Part shown: positions 1 to 8,904 of the stretch, in pieces
Position numbering within the stretch: the stretch's first letter is position 1
Layout: every line of letters starts with the position of its first letter
NCBI GenBank assembly: GCA_965199915.1
Contig: OZ241348.1
Span: 2,294,001 to 2,358,000, forward strand
Direction: 5' to 3'
From: VXYL01 sp965199915
Lineage (GTDB): Bacteria; Pseudomonadota; Gammaproteobacteria; Pseudomonadales; Azotimanducaceae
DNA length: 64,000 nt
The notes under the pieces: model-generated
Database searches by the model: none
What the model was told of the DNA's origin: nothing
What the model saw: only the letters and a program-made list of their open reading frames with translations
Made by a program: the position numbers and the translations under genes

Positions 1-42
1 TGTCAACAAGAATTTCTCCTTGCCGGCGACTGACGCCCCTTC

Positions 43-70
43 TTGCTCGCCAATTGCGGTGTGCTATGTT
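43..70 (+). promoter_or_regulatory. candidate sigma70-type promoter of the metalloprotease gene
   Basis: TTGCTC (43-48), a 16-nt spacer and TATGTT (65-70) lie 34 nt before the chosen ATG at 105. The spacing is normal for sigma70 but the hexamers are only partial matches. Nothing else is visible in bases 1-42. Confidence 0.35.
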
Positions 71-104
71 GCTTGGCTATACGGCTGGAGATCGGGAGGG
101 CCTC

Positions 105-3100
105 ATGGGGTTGCCAATCGCAATGCGAGTTGGGGCCGAGTTCGCGGGCTTCCGGCGGCACGGCATCGCATGCATCGCGCTGGCCTCGTTCGCCGCCACG
201 GCTTGGGGCGCGGAGGCGCTGTTCATTCCGTTGGACGAGGCGGAGGCGTCGCGCTTTGCGCCCGCGGTTTCCGCGCAGCGTCCGGGGCGTCCGGGCAAGG
301 CGCGGTTGGCGAAAGGGCCGTCGGCGCGCGGCGAAGACCATCTGGTGCGGATAGACCGGCAGCGCCTTTTCCAGACCATCCACGCGGTCGCCCTGCGCGG
401 TCCCGTGAGCGTTGCGCTCAACATGGCGGACGACTTCGAGATCGAGGTCATGGCGGAACGCAGCCGGCGCACGCTTTCCGGCCATTCGCTGTCTGGGCGC
501 GTGGTCGGCGCGCCCGGCAGCGCGGTGACGTTCGCGACGAACGGCGAGGTGGTGGTGGGAACCGTGTGGACCCCCCGTGCCATCTACGAGGTCGTTCCCT
601 TGCGGGATGGCGTCCATGTGTTTCGGAAGGTGAATCGGTCGGCGGCACTGCCGCTCGGCGAACCTATCCGGCCGGAAAGCGCCGAGTACAAGTCCCAGCA
701 GACGAACCAAGGCAATGGGGATGGCGGCGATGGCGGCGCAGTGGTGGATGTGCTCGTCGTGTGGACGCCGAAGGCGCGGGAGAACATCGAGAGCGTCGGT
801 GGCGGGGAGGTGAACGGGGAGGCGGAGATGCGCGCCGGTATCGATCTCCTCGTAACTTGGACCAATGACGCCTACGAGCGCAGCGGCGCCAAGGTGCGCC
901 TGAGATTGGTGGGCGCGGAGGAGATTGACTATGTTGAGGAGGACATCTCTTCCCACACGCATCTCAGACATCTTGCGAATCCCTCGGATGGCTTCATGGA
1001 CGGGGTTCACGCACGGCGCGACGCCTTGGGGGCCGATCTGGTCAGCCTGTTGCCGGGTACCGGCACCGTCGGGGGCACAGCCGTCTTGGGCGGTGCCTTC
1101 AGCCTCGCTTTGCTGGGTCTGAATCCTAGTTTTCCTGCGCTCACTTCGACATTCGCCCATGAGATCGGGCACAACCTGGGTCTCTCCCATGACCGCTATT
1201 CAGAGCATAGGACCATTTCCATTGGGGGTGCCCAGCGGACATTCAGCTACGGGTACATCAACAACCTGGCTTTCGGTTCAGCTGCCGAGGACGACTGCTG
1301 GATGACGATCATGGCCTACCATGACCGTTGCACGCACGCTGATCTAGAGAGCTTTGAGGTGCCGTACTTCGCGACGCCCGACCGGCGCTATCCAGATGCT
1401 GACGGGGCCCCCTTGGGTGTGCCGAAATCGAACGACTCCGAAGGGGCGGACGGCCCGGCGGACGCTGTGCATGCCCTCAACTTGTCCTATCCGCGAGTCG
1501 TCGCCTTTCGCCCGGGCCGCACCGAAGATGGCGACACGCCCGATACCGCCACTCAGGTGGTGGTCAACTCCACCACTTTCGCGATGCTGCCCGACCGAGA
1601 CGACATCGACTACTTCCGGGTTGCGTTGCCCGAGACGGGATGGTTGCGCGTGGAGACGACGGGTTCGTGCGATACGCAAGGCGAGCTGATCACGGAGGAG
1701 CGTGAAGTAATTGCCGAGGACAACACTGGCGACGTATACGGCAATTTCCTGATTGAAGCGGAGCTGGAAGCCGGTGTGTACTTCATCAAGGTGCAGCGGG
1801 CGCGGGGATTGGACGGATCTTGTTCGGATGAATACACGCTCCACGTCTCATTCAATGCCGCAAGCGCCGCGGACGACCACGGCGATGGCGCGGCGAGGGC
1901 GTCCGCCGTGGCGATGCCGTCGTCCACTCCCGGCGAACTGCAAAATCCTTCCGACACCGACTACTTCCGCTTTGAGGTTGCCGAGCGGGGCGTTGTGCGT
2001 ATCGGAACGACCGGTCGAACGGATGTGGTTGGTATGCTCACCTCGGAGGACGGGACCGTCGAGCTCACGGACGATGACGGCGGCACGCAGACCAATTTCC
2101 TGATCGTCGCCAAGCTCTCCCCCGGGACGTACTTCGTCGCCGTGCGGGGCTACAGCGCGGGCGCCATCGGCGCCTATTCGCTCGAGGTCTCCCAAACCAA
2201 CGAACCCGACGACCACGCCGACGCCCAAGGCGGCGCCACGGCCCTCGCGGTGGGGGCGTCAGCGGAGGGGGAGATCGAGGTCGCACTGGACCACGACCTT
2301 TTCCGCATTGCGATTCCGGCGGAACTTGGGCCTGGCCAGCTCTGGGTAGAGTCCCAACATCGGTGCGCTACAGTGCACCGGTTTCACTGCGATGCGCAAG
2401 TGGCCGGGGAGCTGCTGCAAGACGGTGGTGAAACAGTTGCCAAGAGGAAGTGGGGCGGTCACCTTTTCGGCCACAGGTTCGTTCTCGGGGCGCAGGTGGC
2501 GCCGGGCCCCTACTTCCTGCGCGTGACCGGGCTCGATCCGGACACTACCGGTGCCTATGAGGTCCGGGTTTCGTTCATCGCAGACAACCGCACCATCCCG
2601 TTGTTTCTTTCCGCCTCTCGCGCGCCGCAGCAAGGCTTCGCCCGCATCATCAACCGCAGCCGCCGAGACGGCCAGGTGGTCATCCACGCCGTCGACGACG
2701 CCGGCGAGCGCTTCGGCCCCGTCACGCTGTCGCTCGGGGCTGGCCGCACGGCGCATTTCAACTCCGAGGACCTAGAGGCGGGCCACGCCGCCAAAGGGCT
2801 GTCGGGTGGCGTTGGCGCCGGCACGGGCGATTGGCGGCTGGAACTCGAAACCGAACTCGACGTTGAGGCGTTGGCCTATGTGCGCACCAGCGACGGGTTC
2901 CTCACGAGCATGCACGACTCTGCGACCAACTGGAGTCAAGAAATGGAAGAGATAGCGGCAATCTTCAACCCCGCCAGCAATCGCAACCAACAGAGCACAC
3001 TGCGCATGACCAATCAAGGGCCGGGGTCGAGCGAAATTCATGTGCGCGGCTTTGACGACAGGGGTTGGACTTCCAACTGGGCGCTGCCGGGATGGGTGCT

Positions 3101-4010
3101 GTTCGCGGGCAAGTCGGTAACCGCGAGTGCGGGAGAAATGGAGAGCTTCAGCGGGGGCGGCTACCGGGTCGGCGGCTTCCTTGACAACGGATCCGGCAAA
3201 TGGCGGCTGTCCATCGTCTCGAGCAACCCGATCAGGACGATGAGCCTGCTTGAGAGCCCAACTGGGCACTTGACCAACCTCACCAGCCGCGGCGGGCTTG
3301 TCGGCGGGACGTCGCTGCCGTTCTTCCTTTCCGCATCCGACCCCAAACGGGAGAGCTTCGGCCGCATCATCAACCGCAGCACGCGTAGCGGCACTGTGGC
3401 TATCCACGCCATCAACGACGCCGGCCAGCGCTTCGGGCCTGCCATGCTGTCGCTCGCGGCAAAGCAAACGGCACACTTCAACTCCGGCGATTTGGAAAGA
3501 GGCAACGTCTTCAAAGGGCTAGCCGCGGGCGTGGGCGCGGGCGAGGGAGACTGGCGACTGCGGTTCGATACCGACCTCGACATTGATGCGCTTGCCTATG
3601 TGCGCGCCAAGGACGGCTTCCTCACCGGCATGAACGCCCTGGTGCCGAAATCCGACGGACGCCTCAAGGTGGTGTTCTTCAACCCGGGCAACAACCGCAA
3701 CCAAGCGAGCCGGCTGCGGCTCGTCAACCCGGCCGCCGAGCCGGCGACAATCTCCATTGCCGGAGTCGATGACGCCGGCGTCGCGGCGCCGGAGGGCGAC
3801 ATCACTCTGACCATGCCGGCGGATACCGCCACCACGATCACCGCGCAGCAATTGGAGGCCGGCGCCAACCACTTTGCTGGCCGGTTCGGCGACGGCGAGG
3901 GCAAGTGGCAACTGTTCATCGAAGCGGACCAAGACATTCAAGCGATGAGCCTGCTGGAGAGCGAAACCGGACACCTCACCAACCTCTCTTCGGGCACTGC
4001 CGTGCGCTGA
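105..4010 (+). CDS. secreted metzincin metalloprotease with PPC domains and C-terminal A-B-A-B modules
   Basis: Predicted exported zinc endopeptidase of the reprolysin-like (M12B-type) metzincins, 1301 residues. The start at 105 is preceded by GGGAGGG at 4-nt spacing; an upstream in-frame ATG at 54 lacks a ribosome site. The N-terminus has a hydrophobic export segment ending near AWGA. Residues about 25-215 look like a propeptide. The zinc motif HEIGHNLGLSHD starts at H352, and the Met-turn IMAY follows. Three beta-rich segments of pre-peptidase C-terminal (PPC) type come next (nt about 1530-1860, 1870-2190, 2200-2580). The last third (nt about 2598-4007) is two copies of an A module (INRS, DDAG.RFGP, TAHFNS, DWRL) alternating with two B modules (FNP.(N/S)NRNQ, LRLVN, GKW, MSLLE, GHLTNL). 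The same set ends the giant protein at 25381-32169. The substrate is unknown. The family call is firm; the role of the A/B modules (surface attachment or secretion) is inference. Confidence 0.85.
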   Translation: MGLPIAMRVGAEFAGFRRHGIACIALASFAATAWGAEALFIPLDEAEASRFAPAVSAQRPGRPGKARLAKGPSARGEDHLVRIDRQRLFQTIHAVALRGPVSVALNMADDFEIEVMAERSRRTLSGHSLSGRVVGAPGSAVTFATNGEVVVGTVWTPRAIYEVVPLRDGVHVFRKVNRSAALPLGEPIRPESAEYKSQQTNQGNGDGGDGGAVVDVLVVWTPKARENIESVGGGEVNGEAEMRAGIDLLVTWTNDAYERSGAKVRLRLVGAEEIDYVEEDISSHTHLRHLANPSDGFMDGVHARRDALGADLVSLLPGTGTVGGTAVLGGAFSLALLGLNPSFPALTSTFAHEIGHNLGLSHDRYSEHRTISIGGAQRTFSYGYINNLAFGSAAEDDCWMTIMAYHDRCTHADLESFEVPYFATPDRRYPDADGAPLGVPKSNDSEGADGPADAVHALNLSYPRVVAFRPGRTEDGDTPDTATQVVVNSTTFAMLPDRDDIDYFRVALPETGWLRVETTGSCDTQGELITEEREVIAEDNTGDVYGNFLIEAELEAGVYFIKVQRARGLDGSCSDEYTLHVSFNAASAADDHGDGAARASAVAMPSSTPGELQNPSDTDYFRFEVAERGVVRIGTTGRTDVVGMLTSEDGTVELTDDDGGTQTNFLIVAKLSPGTYFVAVRGYSAGAIGAYSLEVSQTNEPDDHADAQGGATALAVGASAEGEIEVALDHDLFRIAIPAELGPGQLWVESQHRCATVHRFHCDAQVAGELLQDGGETVAKRKWGGHLFGHRFVLGAQVAPGPYFLRVTGLDPDTTGAYEVRVSFIADNRTIPLFLSASRAPQQGFARIINRSRRDGQVVIHAVDDAGERFGPVTLSLGAGRTAHFNSEDLEAGHAAKGLSGGVGAGTGDWRLELETELDVEALAYVRTSDGFLTSMHDSATNWSQEMEEIAAIFNPASNRNQQSTLRMTNQGPGSSEIHVRGFDDRGWTSNWALPGWVLFAGKSVTASAGEMESFSGGGYRVGGFLDNGSGKWRLSIVSSNPIRTMSLLESPTGHLTNLTSRGGLVGGTSLPFFLSASDPKRESFGRIINRSTRSGTVAIHAINDAGQRFGPAMLSLAAKQTAHFNSGDLERGNVFKGLAAGVGAGEGDWRLRFDTDLDIDALAYVRAKDGFLTGMNALVPKSDGRLKVVFFNPGNNRNQASRLRLVNPAAEPATISIAGVDDAGVAAPEGDITLTMPADTATTITAQQLEAGANHFAGRFGDGEGKWQLFIEADQDIQAMSLLESETGHLTNLSSGTAVR

Positions 4011-4183
4011 CCATCCCCCGCCACTCCTTGCCCTTGGGCGCCCTACCGGACCGGCTTGAGAGCCGCTTCTCCCATTGCGGGGGCAGGCCCTTCGCGCACC
4101 GCGGCGGGGCTCTTGCCGAGGCATGTATCGAAACGCGGAGCTGACGGGTATCACAAGCCGGTTCGCCAGCGCGGGCGCGCCCG

Positions 4184-5155
4184 TCACTTGCCCGCGTCCA
4201 ACGGCTCGGGCTTTGTGTCCAACCTCGGCATGGTCGGGTCCTTCACGTCGTAGCCGAAGCGCACCTTGTCCAGCATCAAGAGCGGATCGCGCAAGTCCAC
4301 CATGCCCGGGCCGGCGGCCGAATAGCCACCCTGGTAACCGATCACGCGCTGCAGGCGGCGCGGCATCTTGGCCACTTCCTCGCGCGGCACGCCGATGTAC
4401 TGGTTCTCCTGCTGGCGCAGAAAAGCCAGATTGAAGTTCAGGTTCAGGGCCATGCGGCTCTCCTGCGTCGTGTTGGCGCCGCCGCCATGCCACATGGCCC
4501 CCGGCCAGCCCACCAGCGAGCCCGCCTTCATCTCCACTTGCACCGTCTCCACCTCCGGTGGCTGGCGCACCTTTTGGTCGTGCCACAGGTGCGAGCCGGG
4601 CACCAGGTGCGTGGCACCGTTGGCTTTGGTGAAATCCTCCACGGCGATCACCGTGTTCATGAGGAAGTGACGATGCGGGCGCGGTATCGGCCATATGCTG
4701 TCGTCTTGGTGCAAGGGCTGGGCCTTGGCGCCGGGCAACAAATCGAACAGCACCGCGGCCGAGATCTGCACCCGATCGCGGAGCACGCCTTGCACCAACG
4801 CCAACATGCGCAGGTCGCACACCAAGTCGTCCACGCAGCGCGTCTTCGCAAGCAGGTTGTGCGCGCGCACCGTGGTGCGATCCGGCGGCAGCAGTTCGCG
4901 CAGGGGATTCACGTCGCGGCGCAACTCGTCGCGCAGGCGGCGGGTGCGCTCGGCATCGAGCCAGTCGGGAATGACCACATAGCCTTGCTCTTCGACGGTG
5001 CGCAGCCAGCCACCGAGCTCGGGCACAACCACCCGCTCCCCGTAGACATCAACGGCGTCCTCTTCGACGCTGGTTCCGGCGGCTGCCAATGGCGACCTCT
5101 TGGGCGGCTTGCGAGGAGCGAAAGCGTAACCCAAACGCCGAAGACCCCGACACAC
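4184..5155 (-). CDS. phytanoyl-CoA dioxygenase (PhyH) family protein
   Basis: Fe(II)/2-oxoglutarate-dependent oxygenase of the PhyH family, 323 residues from the GTG at 5155. The iron-binding facial triad is visible as H149-x-D151 in LHQDDSIW and the distal H223 in MWHGGG. A downstream arginine in ESRMALNLNF probably holds 2-oxoglutarate. PhyH relatives hydroxylate phytanoyl-CoA, ectoine, halogenated substrates or other small molecules; the substrate here cannot be read from sequence. The conserved fold starts only around residue 50, so the real start may be the GTG at 5032 or 5026, which follow a GGGGAG. No linked biosynthetic genes are present, so it probably stands alone. Confidence 0.8.
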   Translation of the reverse strand: MCRGLRRLGYAFAPRKPPKRSPLAAAGTSVEEDAVDVYGERVVVPELGGWLRTVEEQGYVVIPDWLDAERTRRLRDELRRDVNPLRELLPPDRTTVRAHNLLAKTRCVDDLVCDLRMLALVQGVLRDRVQISAAVLFDLLPGAKAQPLHQDDSIWPIPRPHRHFLMNTVIAVEDFTKANGATHLVPGSHLWHDQKVRQPPEVETVQVEMKAGSLVGWPGAMWHGGGANTTQESRMALNLNFNLAFLRQQENQYIGVPREEVAKMPRRLQRVIGYQGGYSAAGPGMVDLRDPLLMLDKVRFGYDVKDPTMPRLDTKPEPLDAGK

Positions 5156-5242
5156 CTTGGCCGCACGGCGCTCCGCGCAACGCGCAACGGCGGACGGAAC
5201 CGCCGCCGCGCCAAGACGCCCGCTGGCAATCGACGCGAGGCG

Positions 5243-5704
5243 CTACTTCATGTCGATGTAGCGCACCGGCGTCAACCGATGGCCGAGCATGTCCACCGCC
5301 GCTTGGGCTTGTTCCAAGATGACGTAGCCCAGTAGCGGTTCTTCTCCGTCGTGCGCGCTGATCGCTCCGTCGCCCACCGCATTGTTGGCAGCCAAGCGGG
5401 TGTTGGCCTCGGTCTTCGCGTGCTCTCTCAAGGTCGCGCCGCCGACGAATACCACCTCGTTCACCACCGGACGAAATCCCTCGATCGCGATCTCCACCGG
5501 CGCGCAGGCTTCGCCGCGCACTGCTTCGCCGTTCGCCAGCAGCAGCTCCACCGCCTCCGAGCGCGGGAACTCTCCCAAGCGGTCCTTCCAAGACGCCGGC
5601 AGGATCAAGGCGGCCGCGCCCGTGTCCACCAACATTCCGCATTGCACGAACTTGGTTTCGTCGAGCAAGTTCGTCACCTTCGTTTGCGCGATGATCCGTC
5701 CCAC
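5243..5704 (-). CDS. retropepsin-like aspartic protease, clan AA type
   Basis: About 153 residues from a GTG at 5704, chosen because GGAG lies 6 nt upstream and because a longer frame to 5857 would run through repeated DNA. The single hallmark is LVDTGAAALILP, the D-T-G aspartic loop of bacterial retropepsin-like proteins. It is followed by beta-rich sequence and a second hydrophobic LLGYVILE stretch typical of the second half of the fold. Such proteins act as dimers. No signal peptide is visible with this start. It lies just before the restriction-modification cassette on the opposite strand; a functional link is not evident. Confidence 0.7.
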   Translation of the reverse strand: MGRIIAQTKVTNLLDETKFVQCGMLVDTGAAALILPASWKDRLGEFPRSEAVELLLANGEAVRGEACAPVEIAIEGFRPVVNEVVFVGGATLREHAKTEANTRLAANNAVGDGAISAHDGEEPLLGYVILEQAQAAVDMLGHRLTPVRYIDMK

Positions 5705-5786
5705 GCGAAGCTCCAAGCGGTGTGCATTTTCGCCGAGTATGCGGAGCTGGTGCCAGCCCGTCAAACGTGCGGACGCTCGCGTAGGT

Positions 5787-5828
5787 AGACTGCCGGCTGG
5801 CGATGTCCGCGACCAGTGGAAACGCCTG
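5787..5828 (+). repeat. direct repeat A, copy 1
   Basis: 42 nt matching 8014-8055 at 40 positions. In the plus frame it reads RLPAGDVRDQWKRL, the same peptide as the C-terminal tail of the methyltransferase, but here it is outside any gene. Only 8 nt separate it from repeat B copy 1. Confidence 0.85.
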
Positions 5829-5836
5829 CGGGGTTC

Positions 5837-5879
5837 CTTGGGCGGTCGCGTTACCATGCGACGTTGAACAACACGGGGC
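5837..5879 (+). repeat. direct repeat B, copy 1 (left edge of restriction-modification cassette)
   Basis: 43 nt matching 8905-8947 at 42 positions. It contains a small inverted pair GTCGC/GCGAC. Together with copy 2 it brackets the methyltransferase and endonuclease genes. Confidence 0.85.
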
Positions 5880-5982
5880 CAGCCAGCGCCGCCAAAGGCA
5901 CGTTACAATGGCGAGTACTTTGGGGCCGCCGCACACGAACGGTTCCCAACAACCAACTTCTGCCGCCAACCGGAGTCTCGGG

Positions 5983-8073
5983 ATGGCCCCGCCAAGTTCC
6001 ACCGTCGCAGCCAACCAAACGGCTCTCGAGCCCTCAGCCGGGGTGAGCGAGGGGGAAGCCCCTCGCACGAAAGAGCCCAGCCACCGAATAGACGCGCAAT
6101 TCCCCGAACAGTTCGTCGACCGCCTATCGCGGCAAGAAGTGTTCAACAAGCACTTGTTCCGACCGAACACCTACCTTCACAAGTGGTGGGCTCGACGCTG
6201 CGGCTCCACGTTCCGCACCATCCTCAAGCAGTTCGCGCCCAGCGCCGAGCGGACGGACTACTACACCGCCGGCGGTTTGGAGGGGTTGACGGTTCTCGAC
6301 CCGATGATGGGTGGAGGCACCACGTTGCACGAGGCCATACGGCTTGGCGCGAACGTGGTTGGGGCGGACATCGACCCGATCCCAGTTCTTCAAGCCCGGT
6401 CGTCCCTTTCGCGCGTTGCGTTTCCGTCCCTGCGCAGCGCGTTCAACCGCTTTCTTGGCGACCTCCACGCCGACCTGCACCCCTTCTTCCAAACGTATTG
6501 TCCCACCTGCGAGACGCCGACCGACATTCGCTATTGCCTCTACGGCCTGCGCAAGCGGTGCGCGTGCGGTACCGTGATCCAAGTTGAGCAATACGACTTG
6601 CGCCAAGATGACAAAGCCACCACCCGCTTCGATCCGCGCAGCGGCGCGATATGCGGCGGTTCTCAGCCCTCAGCCGGGGTGCGCGAGGGGGACGCCCCTC
6701 CCCAGGAAGAACCCTCCATTCGACGCTCGAAACTGATAAAGAAAGGCGACAAGAAGTGCCCAGTGTGCGATCAAGCGTACCGAGAACTCCGCGACGAGCC
6801 GTTCTACGCCCGCTACGTCCTCGTCGCGGTCGTTGGCATGTGCGCACGGCACGGGCTCTTCTACCGCGCTCCAAGCCAGCACGACCTCAACCTCGTTGCC
6901 GCGGCCGATCGAATGCGAGGAGATCTCGACTTCGGCGCGACGGAGGACTTTCGCGTCCTCGACGGGCCCAAGTCCGCGGATTTGATCCGTCACAACGTCA
7001 AATCCTACTTGGATGTCTTCTCGTCGCGGCAACTTCTCTATCTTCACGCCGCGATAACGCATCTGCAACGCCACACCGACCTCGAGCGCCTGAACTTGGC
7101 GATGCTGGTTTCCACTTCGCTGGAGTTCAATTCCATGCTTTGCGGCTACAAAGGTTGGTACAAGAACCGACCGGGCGCCATTCGCCACACGTTCGCGTTG
7201 CATGCCTACTCGTTCCAGTACACGGCTTTGGAAAACAACCCGGTCAATCCGGTCAAGTCTTCTGGCAACCTGCGTCAGCTTTTCCACGATCGCATCGAGC
7301 GCGGGTGCAAGTGGGCCGCCGTTCCTGTCGAACGCAAGCTCGGTGCCAACGGCACGTGGCAGCGGGTGTCGATGCATGGCGAAACCGACGCCGGCGACGA
7401 GGTGTTCACGCAATCGAAGTTGGCGCCGGGGGGCGGCAGCTTCTGGGTAATGCAGCGGGACTCCAGGGACCTTCCGCTCGCCGATGGCTCCGTCGATATT
7501 GTGGTCACCGACCCGCCTTACTACAACAGCGTACAGTATGCGGATTTGGCATCCTTCTTTCGCGTTTGGCTCGCTCGCTTGGCACCGGATGCGGCGAGGT
7601 GGCGCTACGATCACAACCATGTCGCCGTAGCCGCGGGAACGCCACGCTACGCCGACAACTTCCTATCCGTGCTCGGCGGCATCTTTCGCGAGTGCCACCG
7701 CGTCCTGAAGAAAGGACCGGGGCGCATGGTCTTCACGTTCCACCACTGGGACCACAACGCGTGGGCTGATCTCACCATAGCGCTGCAGGATGCCGAATTT
7801 CGATTGATGAACGTGTATGTGGTGTTCTCCGAACATCCCATTTCCGTACACATACGCGGCCTCAAGTCCATTCGGCACGACTGCATTCTTGTACTGGCCG
7901 GCAACGGCTATGCCCTTGCGCGCTCTTGGGTTTTGCCAAAAGACGCCCAAATCAACGAAAGTGAATCATTTTGCCGATGCTGCGGAGAAACGCTCGGCTG
8001 GCTTCTTGACAGCAGACTGCCAGCTGGCGATGTCCGCGACCAGTGGAAGCGCCTGCTAGGAAACAGAGGATAA
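5983..8073 (+). CDS. DNA methyltransferase of the type II restriction-modification cassette
   Basis: SAM-dependent amino-methyltransferase, about 696 residues from the ATG at 5983 (GGAG 7 nt upstream); an in-frame ATG at 5908 is also possible. Order of motifs: an HKWWARR segment close to the N-terminus, motif I as LDPMMGGGTTLHEA with the acidic partner ADIDPIP, cysteine pairs resembling zinc ribbons (CPTCETP, CACGT, CPVCDQ), and the catalytic motif IV DPPYYNSVQYADLASFF near the C-terminal third. DPPY is compatible with N6-adenine or N4-cytosine methylation. The combination resembles the DUF1156-like methylase group. It sits directly before a NotI-family endonuclease whose candidate start overlaps its 3' end, so it should protect host DNA from that enzyme. 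Its last residues are encoded by repeat A copy 2, and a palindromic repeat C is embedded twice in the coding region. Confidence 0.85.
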   Translation: MAPPSSTVAANQTALEPSAGVSEGEAPRTKEPSHRIDAQFPEQFVDRLSRQEVFNKHLFRPNTYLHKWWARRCGSTFRTILKQFAPSAERTDYYTAGGLEGLTVLDPMMGGGTTLHEAIRLGANVVGADIDPIPVLQARSSLSRVAFPSLRSAFNRFLGDLHADLHPFFQTYCPTCETPTDIRYCLYGLRKRCACGTVIQVEQYDLRQDDKATTRFDPRSGAICGGSQPSAGVREGDAPPQEEPSIRRSKLIKKGDKKCPVCDQAYRELRDEPFYARYVLVAVVGMCARHGLFYRAPSQHDLNLVAAADRMRGDLDFGATEDFRVLDGPKSADLIRHNVKSYLDVFSSRQLLYLHAAITHLQRHTDLERLNLAMLVSTSLEFNSMLCGYKGWYKNRPGAIRHTFALHAYSFQYTALENNPVNPVKSSGNLRQLFHDRIERGCKWAAVPVERKLGANGTWQRVSMHGETDAGDEVFTQSKLAPGGGSFWVMQRDSRDLPLADGSVDIVVTDPPYYNSVQYADLASFFRVWLARLAPDAARWRYDHNHVAVAAGTPRYADNFLSVLGGIFRECHRVLKKGPGRMVFTFHHWDHNAWADLTIALQDAEFRLMNVYVVFSEHPISVHIRGLKSIRHDCILVLAGNGYALARSWVLPKDAQINESESFCRCCGETLGWLLDSRLPAGDVRDQWKRLLGNRG
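6030..6064 (+). repeat. in-frame palindromic repeat C, copy 1
   Basis: 35 nt matching 6666-6700 at 33 positions, within the methyltransferase gene. It holds a hairpin with stem GAGGGG/CCCCTC and loop GAAG. Translated as PSAGVSEGEAP. Confidence 0.75.
6666..6700 (+). repeat. in-frame palindromic repeat C, copy 2
   Basis: Second copy inside the methyltransferase, between two cysteine-rich segments. The stem GAGGGG/CCCCTC is unchanged while the loop is GACG. Translated as PSAGVREGDAP. Confidence 0.75.
8014..8055 (+). repeat. direct repeat A, copy 2
   Basis: Encodes the methyltransferase C-terminal tail and contains the first possible GTG start (8043) of the endonuclease gene. It matches 5787-5828 at 40 of 42 positions. 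Confidence 0.85.
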
Positions 8074-8867
8074 CGAATTTGGATGGCAACCGTCCCGCGG
8101 AGATCTTCGGCTATCCGTTGGCGAACCGGTCCGTGCAAGCACAGCGGGTTCGCGAACAGTGCCAGTGCCCATTTCGGAACGTGCCTTGCGAAAAGAAGAG
8201 CCGCCTACTCGATGTACCTTTCGGGGTTTGCTCGGTACAAACACGCGCCGGCATGCAGGTGATTTGCCCGCGCCGTTTTGACGAGGGGGGCAATGTCGCC
8301 GGTGTGCCGCGGGTCTTGGAAGACGTGGCGAAGCACTACTTCGGAGACACGAACAACATCGTTGTATTTGTGGAAACACGGTTACCCAATGTTGGCAACA
8401 TCGACTATGTGATCGTCAAGCATAGGCCGATGAGGCCGGAGGTTGATGACTTTGTTGCTGTTGAGATTCAATCGGACTCGACTACCGGCACAGGCGAACT
8501 GGTGCGGGCCTTTCGGGAGTTCACGAGCGGTGGCGACGTGGCCGACAGGCGCTACCGGTTCGGCGCGAACACCTACGACTCGATCAAGCGTGCCGTGACC
8601 CAGCTAATGAACAAGGGCATAGTCTACGAACAATGGCGCACGAAGTGCTATTGGGTGATCCAAGAGTACATCTACGCGAACTTAGCCTCTCGGTTTGACC
8701 TTGCCGAGGGGCAGTATCGCGCCGAAGACAGTACGCGATTTGCGCTGTATTCGCTGCAGCCCCGTGGAGAACGGCTTGCACTGGAAGCTACTCGGGTGCT
8801 CTCCACCAGCGTCGACGAGGTGTATCAGGCAATGCGGAACAATCCGGGGATGCCGGACACACCATAG
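8043..8867 (+). CDS. NotI-family type II restriction endonuclease
   Basis: Up to 274 residues from GTG 8043; a TTG near 8079 is another possible start, since the first residues read through repeat A. A cysteine cluster (C40, C42, C49, C63 in GVCSV, C75 in VICP) matches the metal-binding region that in NotI holds an iron. The nuclease core fits the NotI arrangement E...D...E-x-Q: E111 in VETRLP, D121 in NIDYVIV, and E141/Q143 in VAVEIQS. It lies immediately after a methyltransferase gene, which completes a type II restriction-modification pair. NotI cuts GCGGCCGC; relatives of this size may cut other GC-rich sites, and the specificity here is unknown. The family call rests on recognised motifs, not on a search. 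Confidence 0.78.
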   Translation: MEAPARKQRITNLDGNRPAEIFGYPLANRSVQAQRVREQCQCPFRNVPCEKKSRLLDVPFGVCSVQTRAGMQVICPRRFDEGGNVAGVPRVLEDVAKHYFGDTNNIVVFVETRLPNVGNIDYVIVKHRPMRPEVDDFVAVEIQSDSTTGTGELVRAFREFTSGGDVADRRYRFGANTYDSIKRAVTQLMNKGIVYEQWRTKCYWVIQEYIYANLASRFDLAEGQYRAEDSTRFALYSLQPRGERLALEATRVLSTSVDEVYQAMRNNPGMPDTP

Positions 8868-8904
8868 GCGGCCGGGGTGTCAGCGTGCGGCTAGCGCTCT
8901 GTTT

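Noticed and set aside
3..1190. A 395-codon minus-strand frame over the metzincin gene
   Set aside because: Antisense to the zinc-motif region; no recognisable domain and biased composition.
5705..5857. Extension of the retropepsin-like gene to 5857
   Set aside because: The extra 51 residues are translated from repeats A and B on the reverse strand and precede a better GTG with a ribosome site.
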